The notes beneath the pieces were generated by a model that searched no databases, had not been told where the DNA came from, and was given only the letters and a program-made list of their open reading frames with translations. Of a stretch of 12,930 nt of DNA, positions 1 through 4,601 are shown piece by piece. The position numbers and the translations under genes are program-made. This DNA is from Candidatus Martarchaeota archaeon (GTDB lineage Archaea > Micrarchaeota > Micrarchaeia > Micrarchaeales > CABMGC01), in contig JAMCZF010000005.1 of NCBI GenBank assembly GCA_023485825.1, forward strand, positions 1 through 12,930. The letters are read 5' to 3'. Numbering within the stretch: position 1 is the stretch's first letter; each line of letters opens with the position of its first letter.

Positions 1-98
1 CTGCAATGTAGGAAGTCCCAAGGGCGCCTGTCCCAACGTTTTCAGTAACCACCGGGGTGCAACCGCTTGGTACTGAAACCGCACTGCAGGAACCATAC
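1..98. other. Nested inverted repeats, candidate structured RNA or regulatory element
   Basis: Two nested dyads are visible. The outer arms are CTGCAATG (1-8) and CACTGCAG (82-89), which pair with one A/C mismatch. Inside lies a long hairpin: bases 38-55 pair with 63-79 over about 15 base pairs, with single-base bulges at 42 and 47, a small internal loop at 52/66-67, and a 7-base loop at 56-62. The stretch 15-34 also holds GTCCC twice around GGGCGCC. I find no tRNA T-arm, no C/D box pair and no ORF with convincing coding character here. It lies downstream of the minus-strand gene ending at 154, so it could be a 3' UTR structure, part of an ncRNA extending out of the window, or a mobile-element end. 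The strand is undetermined because a dyad folds on both strands. Bases 99-153 show nothing clear. Confidence 0.4.
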
Positions 99-153
99 GT
101 ATCAAGGCATCTCTCTCAAAATTCCTTTTGGCTGTTCTGAAAGCGCCATGCAC

Positions 154-1173
154 TCACTGCACATAAGCGGCGCACGCGTTTCCGATTGCGCTCTGTGCCT
201 TGTAAGCGTTTTCGACAGCAGTGTAGTTCAGGCCCTGGAAGATCCCGAGGAACTTCACGCTGTCCGTGTTCCCGGAAGAGTCCATCTCCATGCTTATAAC
301 TGTGCCAGACAGCCGTTTCTCAGGCACAGTCACCGAGTAGTTGACCTGGTAAAGGCCCGAAGGCAGAAGCGTTATCGTTGTATTCGTCGATGTCGGCGTT
401 TCAGCAGTAACATTGGCATACGACTCGGGCCCCGTCGGTGACGAGTGCAGGAAGGCCCTCACGGTCTGGTTGTATACTGCTTCGGTGCATTCGGGCTCCT
501 GCGCGTATAATGCGGAGAGGTTCTTCATGAGCACGCCTTCGTTGCTCGCCTCTGCAAGGTTGATTATGGATTGCGGTATGTTTGACGATTGCGCGACCGT
601 TGTCGTGCTCTGCAGTTCGTTCGCGGAAGACACAGTGGTTGTCGCTGTGCTTGCTGTGGATGTGGTGGCGATGTACTGCTGCTGCCCTGAAGACGGCAGA
701 GGTCCTGGCACCACCACAACGGCGAGGCTGCTGCTCTTAATGTTAAGCCCTGAAGGAAGCTGCGTGAGCTTTATGACGGCCGCGCTGCTGTTGCTCGATA
801 CTATATTGAGGTTTATGTCTGCCGTTTGCGAACCAGATGTGCTGATGTTGAATGCCTGGCCCTCGGCGCCGTTTATCCTTGTTATGGGGTTTGTCAGGAT
901 CGGGTACGGGCTCATGTAAAGAGTTGCGGCCACGTTGCTTGAGTTGCTTAGAAATACGGAGAACACGCTCCCGTTGCTTAGGTAGAAGCGCAGCGTGCTC
1001 CCTACGCCAATGCGCTGGCTATTCCCCGATGCGCTGATTGCTCCGCCTGAAGAGAGCGCAAGAAACGCAATGCCAGCAAACAATATCACAAGCACCGCGG
1101 CTATCGCCACATTCCTTGACGTGAGATGGCCTCTCCTGCGGCCATGCAGCCCATGGGACCTGGCGCCTATCAT
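154..1173 (-). CDS. Membrane-anchored, Ser/Thr-rich exported protein of unknown function
   Basis: No family recognised. The predicted 339-residue protein has a short basic N-terminus (HGRRRGH near residues 10-16), one hydrophobic segment at about 22-40 (signal anchor or signal peptide), then an outside part. That part begins with a region of about 120 residues that looks beta-rich and has Asn-X-Ser/Thr sequons. A linker almost entirely of Ser, Thr and Ala follows at about 168-197, then a C-terminal domain with two cysteines (about 229 and 334) that could form a disulfide. About ten sequons suggest N-glycosylation at the cell surface. The ORF stays open up to an ATG at 1260, but I chose the ATG at 1173 because a TATA box lies 26-27 bases before it, implying a leaderless mRNA, and because it puts the positive residues just before the membrane segment. 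The overall layout resembles other archaeal surface proteins; the role is unknown. Confidence 0.75.
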   Translation of the reverse strand: MIGARSHGLHGRRRGHLTSRNVAIAAVLVILFAGIAFLALSSGGAISASGNSQRIGVGSTLRFYLSNGSVFSVFLSNSSNVAATLYMSPYPILTNPITRINGAEGQAFNISTSGSQTADINLNIVSSNSSAAVIKLTQLPSGLNIKSSSLAVVVVPGPLPSSGQQQYIATTSTASTATTTVSSANELQSTTTVAQSSNIPQSIINLAEASNEGVLMKNLSALYAQEPECTEAVYNQTVRAFLHSSPTGPESYANVTAETPTSTNTTITLLPSGLYQVNYSVTVPEKRLSGTVISMEMDSSGNTDSVKFLGIFQGLNYTAVENAYKAQSAIGNACAAYVQ

Positions 1174-1195
1174 GCTATGATATGATACGAAAGAG

Positions 1196-1203
1196 CTTAA
1201 AAA
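1196..1203 (-). promoter_or_regulatory. TATA box of the exported protein gene (leaderless)
   Basis: On the minus strand this reads TTTTTAAG, centred 26-27 bases upstream of the ATG at 1173. That is the usual archaeal distance from TATA box to transcription start, so transcription should begin at or next to the start codon. No Shine-Dalgarno sequence is present, which agrees with leaderless translation. Confidence 0.55.
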
Positions 1204-1483
1204 CATTGCGCTGGACTGCTGCGCAAATGACCCGGGATTCTCCGGGCTCAGAATTGGCACGTCCGCGCTGGATTGACATATCTGGCGCTCCGGCGTACAT
1301 CCCGGACTGCTCTAACGGCGCTGGGCCTGCACAAAACTGACCGATCTGGTAAACAACAAGGCCAGCCCTCCATGGCCTCAGGCGAGCCCTGCGCACTCCA
1401 AGGAATGTCAGGAATGTCGGCGCCATAGCGCCTGCCTGTTCCTCCGCATTGGGACAAAAATCGCCTTTTTTCCGAAAAGGCAT
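1204..1483. other. Non-coding region between divergent genes, with short repeats and hairpins
   Basis: I see no convincing gene here. Visible elements are a 5-bp dyad CCCGG/CCGGG (1231-1235, 1242-1246), an AGGCC/GGCCT dyad (1359-1363, 1374-1378), a perfect tandem 9-bp repeat AGGAATGTC (1401-1409 and 1410-1418), and immediately after it a hairpin GGCGC-CATA-GCGCC (1419-1432). The tandem repeat and hairpin lie about 50-85 bases upstream of the TATA box of the receiver-protein gene, so they could be an activator or repressor site. This is inferred from position only. Confidence 0.4.
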
Positions 1484-1492
1484 AATATATTT
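1484..1492 (+). promoter_or_regulatory. TATA box of the receiver-protein gene
   Basis: AATATATTT, centred at 1488, with CGAAAA (1473-1478), a BRE-like purine-rich element, just upstream. The expected transcription start is about 1513-1515. This rules out the upstream in-frame ATG at 1449 and favours the ATG at 1521 over the one at 1509. Confidence 0.55.
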
Positions 1493-1520
1493 TGCCTTGG
1501 TATCTGTAATGGCGATTGGC

Positions 1521-2735
1521 ATGAAAAGCCTGGAAGACTCTGAATCAGACATAATATCGGTTCTAAACGACAGACAGGAGATAACATTCAATGAGCTCAA
1601 GGGATTCGCAGCCGAGTCCGGAATAGAGGATGAGACGCTCAAGAAGAGCCTCAAGGAACTCGAAAAGGCGAATGCGATCGCATCGCGCAGCTCCGGTGGC
1701 ATACTCACGTACTACATGCTGCAGGAGAAGCCCTCAGTGCGCAGGATCATGATAGTCGAGGATGACAAGAGCATAAACAACCTCATGGCCTTCACCATTG
1801 GCAGGGACTTCGACATAACCCAGATGCACGAAGGGGATCTGGCGATGCAGAAGATAAAGCTCGAGAAGCCCGACCTTGTGGTCCTTGACCTCAACCTGCC
1901 GGGCATGGACGGGCTGGAGATATGCAAGCGGATAAAGAAGGATCCGGTCCTCAAGGACACCATAGTGATAATAGTGAGCGCCATGGATGCAACCTCAAAC
2001 AGGTTCAAGGGCATAAAATACGGCGCCGACTATTACATACGCAAGCCATTCGAGCCCTCGGAGCTCCGCAGCCTCGTCAAGATATTCCTGAAGAAGAAGG
2101 GCAAGCGCTTTGACCCGTTGATCGACCTGCCGAACGAGGAGCGCATATCCGACACTGTTGAAAAGATGCTCAAGGCCGGCGACAAGGACTACGAGATAGG
2201 AAAGCTGCGCGTGGGAGGCGTTGGAAAGTTCGTGGAGAGGTTCGGTCCTGGTCCAGGAATAACGATACTTCGCCTTGTATCGCAGCTCCTGCAGGACAAG
2301 GCCAAGGGCGACAGCGGCATATTCGTCGGATTCCTTGACAGCGATGATTTCGTTATTGCAGGAGAGAAAAATGCCGTGGACAAAGCCATATCCGGCATAC
2401 AGGCCGAATTCAATGCCGTGCTGCCATTCATATACCAGAGCGAGGGCCACAAGCCCATAGAGCTGGGCATAGAGGACATATACGGCGCGGAGAAGCCCAA
2501 GCTCGGCCTGGAATACAGCGCCATAGAGAAGAAGGCGATAATAAAGCGCCGCGCAGAAGTGCTCAAGAACAAGGAGGAGAAGGAGGGCAGCAGCAAGGAC
2601 ATAGGCAGCTACACGTATGAAGAGCTGAGGCACATGCTCGGTTCAGAGGACCTTAACATTACTATAACAAGGGATCCGAACGGCGTGAGGCTCTCGGTAG
2701 GCAAGGGAGAAGAAGCCGGGAAAGATGGCGGGTGA
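1521..2735 (+). CDS. Winged-helix / receiver / degenerate GGDEF-like response regulator
   Basis: A 404-residue cytoplasmic signalling protein in three parts. Residues 3-66 look like a winged-helix domain. Residues 74-189 are a complete receiver domain: acidic pair D81 D82, phospho-acceptor D123 in VLDLNLPG, S153 at the switch Ser/Thr position and K175 in the KP pair. From about 197 the protein follows the GGDEF fold: DPLIDLPNEE matches the usual DPLTGLPNRR entry, GKFVERFG...ILRLVSQLL matches the metal-binding strand and following helix, and DSDDF at 273-277 sits where GGDEF should be. The metal-binding Asp of the first strand and both signature glycines are missing, so cyclase activity is unlikely; a binding or scaffold role is more plausible. 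Residues from about 345 are charged and probably partly helical. No histidine kinase is in the window. An ATG at 1509 is an alternative start. The receiver call is firm; the GGDEF relationship is inferred from the motif order. Confidence 0.88.
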   Translation: MKSLEDSESDIISVLNDRQEITFNELKGFAAESGIEDETLKKSLKELEKANAIASRSSGGILTYYMLQEKPSVRRIMIVEDDKSINNLMAFTIGRDFDITQMHEGDLAMQKIKLEKPDLVVLDLNLPGMDGLEICKRIKKDPVLKDTIVIIVSAMDATSNRFKGIKYGADYYIRKPFEPSELRSLVKIFLKKKGKRFDPLIDLPNEERISDTVEKMLKAGDKDYEIGKLRVGGVGKFVERFGPGPGITILRLVSQLLQDKAKGDSGIFVGFLDSDDFVIAGEKNAVDKAISGIQAEFNAVLPFIYQSEGHKPIELGIEDIYGAEKPKLGLEYSAIEKKAIIKRRAEVLKNKEEKEGSSKDIGSYTYEELRHMLGSEDLNITITRDPNGVRLSVGKGEEAGKDGG

Positions 2736-2748
2736 CAAGGTCACCTGC
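2728..2748. terminator. Hairpin containing both convergent stop codons
   Basis: GGTGAC-AAG-GTCACC (2731-2745) is a perfect 6-bp dyad. It extends by one G-U and two Watson-Crick pairs to about nine pairs (2728-2748). The TGA of the plus-strand receiver gene (2733-2735) and the TGA of the minus-strand small protein (2743-2741) lie in opposite arms. The five-base gap between the genes leaves no other room for a terminator. No T-run follows on either side, so termination by this hairpin is uncertain. Confidence 0.35.
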
Positions 2749-3076
2749 GCTTGCCCTTCCTTGAACTGCTTCTCTTGGGACGAGCGCCCCTGCCGCCCGG
2801 GCCGGCCCCGGCTATCCTGTATGATCTTCTGCCTGACGCGTCCTCGCTGAGCAGTTCTGATATGTGGTCTTCACCCCACGGCCTGTCGTCACCGCTGCTC
2901 TGCAAGGCCTCGCTCTGGACAATGCCCCTCTTGAGGATGTCGTTCATCTCCTGCGCCCTCATGAGGGCCCTCACGCGGGCATTCCCCGAGTATGCGCCCG
3001 GGCGCCTGGCCACCGCTCCTCCCGAAGGCGCGCTGCCGCGGCCGGACTTTCCTTTAACACTGCGGGATTTACTCAT
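2741..3076 (-). CDS. Small, strongly basic, low-complexity protein
   Basis: A 111-residue protein that I do not recognise. Residues 1-30 and 80-111 are rich in Arg, Lys, Ser and Gly and probably disordered; the tail ends with a run of Arg/Lys/Ser. The middle (about 33-76) looks folded, with one helix around ARVRALMRAQEMNDILKRG and a second around EDHISELLSE. Such a composition suits a nucleic-acid-binding or ribosome-associated protein, but that is inference. Reality of the gene is supported by a TATA box at 3131-3137, a Shine-Dalgarno-like GGTGGAG ending four bases before the ATG, and codon use like its neighbours (AGG Arg, ATA Ile). Its stop is five bases from the convergent receiver gene. 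The opposite strand is also open over this stretch, but lacks comparable initiation signals. Confidence 0.7.
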   Translation of the reverse strand: MSKSRSVKGKSGRGSAPSGGAVARRPGAYSGNARVRALMRAQEMNDILKRGIVQSEALQSSGDDRPWGEDHISELLSEDASGRRSYRIAGAGPGGRGARPKRSSSRKGKRR

Positions 3077-3080
3077 GGTA

Positions 3081-3087
3081 CTCCACC
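3081..3087 (-). promoter_or_regulatory. Shine-Dalgarno sequence of the small basic protein
   Basis: Reads GGTGGAG on the minus strand, four bases from the ATG at 3076. It is one of the few clear ribosome binding sites in the window and fixes the start of this gene. Confidence 0.5.
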
Positions 3088-3130
3088 CCTACCTTTCCAA
3101 GCATCATGCAGCGAATATTTACACCGCAAA

Positions 3131-3137
3131 CTATAAA
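3131..3137 (-). promoter_or_regulatory. TATA box of the small basic protein gene
   Basis: Reads TTTATAG on the minus strand, close to the archaeal consensus. The predicted transcription start is near 3108, giving a leader of about 30 bases that includes the Shine-Dalgarno site. This shows the gene is not simply co-transcribed with the exported-protein gene upstream of it. Confidence 0.6.
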
Positions 3138-3171
3138 TGCATGACTGAGAGGGCGACTCCGGGAATCTCGC

Positions 3172-4338
3172 CTATGTCGGCACATAGCAGTAATCATGCG
3201 TGCAGTAATTGTCCACGCATATGCTGACTATCTGCTCTGCGAAGTTGTTGTTGTACGGGATAGACACTCTGTAGGAGCTGCCATACTCCAGGGCAGGCGC
3301 AGAAACATTTGCCACCGCATTCCTCGATATCAACACCCCGGTGGTGGGGTTGTAGCTGCTCAGGTTCCTTATGACAATCGTTGTGTTGGCGGTGTTTGCG
3401 AAAGAGGTAAAGTTGAGGTACGCTTCCTTCGGCCCGCACGTGAAGTTGCCTATTGCGGCAGGTATGGGCACGCGCACCTCGCTATTGTTCACGCCCCCGA
3501 ACTTCACGTCCGACGCGTAAAGCGAGAAGAGCGTGCTGTTTGAGGACCTGCCTGAAAGCGGGGACGTGCCGCTCTCCCAGAAGTTCACCGATGCGGCATA
3601 GCCATACTGTTTGTCCAGGCACACCTCCATGTTGTATGCGACAGGGACGCCGCTCTGCACTGTGTAGTTGCTTCCGAACATCGCCTTGAGAAGCTTTACT
3701 CCGGGTGTCAGGACGAAATTGTCGCACTGCCTTCCTGCGATAGTCATGATGCCCTTATATGCAAACTCCGAGCCGGAGAGTGTGGACTGGTTAAACCCCA
3801 GCTCCGCATACAGGGCAGCATCGCTGGAGTTAACCACAGGCCTTCTCGATGCAGAGCAAGTGATGCCTGCAGAATAATTCTGGGTGCAGACAACCTCGTT
3901 GCCGCCTGCCTGGTACGCCGCATAGGTCAGGTACGGCCCTGAAAGCACGAACTTGGAATCATTGCCGAGTATGTAAAACATCGAGTCGTTGTATTTATAG
4001 TAATCCGCGCCGCCAGGCATGTACACTATCAAGATGTTTGTGGCATTGCCGCCCTTCATCATGTCGCTCCAGAAGAGCGCGGATGCATTCTGCGCAGAAG
4101 GCACCGCGTTCACGCCGCCAGAGCCTGGTGCCGAGGCTGTGTTGAGTATTATGGTAAGGTAAAGCCCGAGCACCGCTATCAATGCAGCAACAAGCGCGGC
4201 AATGGCTATGGTGAACGTCATGTGCCGACTTGCTTCACCGCGTTCTTCAATTCCCTGAGCGGTGTTTGCATTGTCATATGCACTGTGCATTATCGGCCGC
4301 GGCCGTGACGTGCCCGCCTGCCGGTTGCCAGCTCCCAT
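3172..4338 (-). CDS. Membrane-anchored, cysteine-containing, N-glycosylated exported protein
   Basis: No family recognised. The 388-residue protein has a polar N-terminal tail of about 40 residues, a strong hydrophobic helix at about 43-65, and an outside domain of about 320 residues. That domain has some fifteen Asn-X-Ser/Thr sequons and eight cysteines (151, 161, 205, 240, 301, 374, 379, 384). The even number and the close C-terminal trio CVDNYC...C suggest disulfides, fitting an extracytoplasmic location. The last 100 residues look like a beta-sandwich of the kind common in archaeal surface proteins. I kept the ATG at 4338: the TATA box at 4371-4378 places transcription near 4348 and this is the first ATG after it. 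The ATGs at 4290 and 4221 would also keep the membrane helix. It may work with the similarly built protein at 154-1173, but nothing in the sequence links them directly. Confidence 0.75.
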   Translation of the reverse strand: MGAGNRQAGTSRPRPIMHSAYDNANTAQGIEERGEASRHMTFTIAIAALVAALIAVLGLYLTIILNTASAPGSGGVNAVPSAQNASALFWSDMMKGGNATNILIVYMPGGADYYKYNDSMFYILGNDSKFVLSGPYLTYAAYQAGGNEVVCTQNYSAGITCSASRRPVVNSSDAALYAELGFNQSTLSGSEFAYKGIMTIAGRQCDNFVLTPGVKLLKAMFGSNYTVQSGVPVAYNMEVCLDKQYGYAASVNFWESGTSPLSGRSSNSTLFSLYASDVKFGGVNNSEVRVPIPAAIGNFTCGPKEAYLNFTSFANTANTTIVIRNLSSYNPTTGVLISRNAVANVSAPALEYGSSYRVSIPYNNNFAEQIVSICVDNYCTHDYCYVPT

Positions 4339-4370
4339 CTATCTCAACATACCGAATATGAAACCCATAG

Positions 4371-4378
4371 TATAAAAA
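4371..4378 (-). promoter_or_regulatory. TATA box of the cysteine-containing exported protein gene
   Basis: Reads TTTTTATA on the minus strand, centred about 37 bases before the ATG at 4338, so the leader is only about 10 bases and has no Shine-Dalgarno site. It forms a divergent pair with the TATA box at 4547-4555. Confidence 0.6.
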
Positions 4379-4427
4379 CCTTGACCCCGCCCGTTTTTGA
4401 TGATTGCGTTTCTTACGGACTTGACAT

Positions 4428-4520
4428 TTGACAATTCCACTAATCGAGGGCGATCGCAAATTTCACAGTCGGAATCCATACCTACGGAATTTTAGTGGCG
4501 CCCAGCGAGGGATTTGTCAA
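4428..4520. promoter_or_regulatory. Nested dyads between divergent promoters, candidate operator
   Basis: Three inverted repeats share a centre. TTGACAA (4428-4434) pairs with TTGTCAA (4514-4520). CCACTAA (4437-4443) pairs with TTAGTGG (4492-4498). GGGCG (4448-4452) pairs with CGCCC (4499-4503), although this last pair is not nested with the second and could only form as an alternative. AATTCC (4433-4438) can also pair with GGAATT (4486-4491). The block lies between the two divergent TATA boxes, nearer the plus-strand one. It could bind a regulator acting on both directions, or encode a small structured RNA. The remaining intergenic bases show nothing else clear. Confidence 0.35.
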
Positions 4521-4546
4521 GCAGCTGATACGCTTTCAATGCTCAC

Positions 4547-4555
4547 AAATATATA
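4547..4555 (+). promoter_or_regulatory. TATA box of the helicase operon
   Basis: AAATATATA, centred at 4551. The expected transcription start is about 4577, leaving a leader of about 25 bases to the ATG at 4602. Confidence 0.6.
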
Positions 4556-4601
4556 CTTTGAAGTGGAACACATATGATGCTGCCTCTACTTTTGGGATTG
4601 C

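Noticed and set aside
1..98. tRNA gene
   Set aside because: The outer arms could pass for an acceptor stem, but there is no T-arm consensus, no anticodon arm of the right size and no cloverleaf spacing.
413..919. Plus-strand ORF of 168 codons
   Set aside because: It lies antisense inside the exported protein gene at 154-1173. Its Leu/Ser/Cys-rich product looks like a complement of GC-rich Ser/Thr/Asn codons, and no promoter or ribosome site precedes it.
1449..1520. N-terminal extension of the receiver protein to an ATG at 1449
   Set aside because: That start is upstream of the TATA box at 1484-1492, so it would not be on the predicted transcript; the extra residues add no recognisable domain.
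1175..1708. Minus-strand ORF of 177 codons across the intergenic region and the start of the receiver gene
   Set aside because: It overlaps the firm receiver gene on the opposite strand and has no start signal; the translation is a Ser/Leu-rich shadow.
3152..3172. GGCGA/TCGCC dyad just after the stop of the exported protein at 3172, as terminator
   Set aside because: Only five pairs with an 11-base loop and no following T-run; too weak to call.
2751..3227. Plus-strand ORF of 158 codons
   Set aside because: Antisense to the small basic gene. It is Pro/Leu/Ser-rich as expected of a shadow, lacks initiation signals and would run through the minus-strand promoter and into the next gene.
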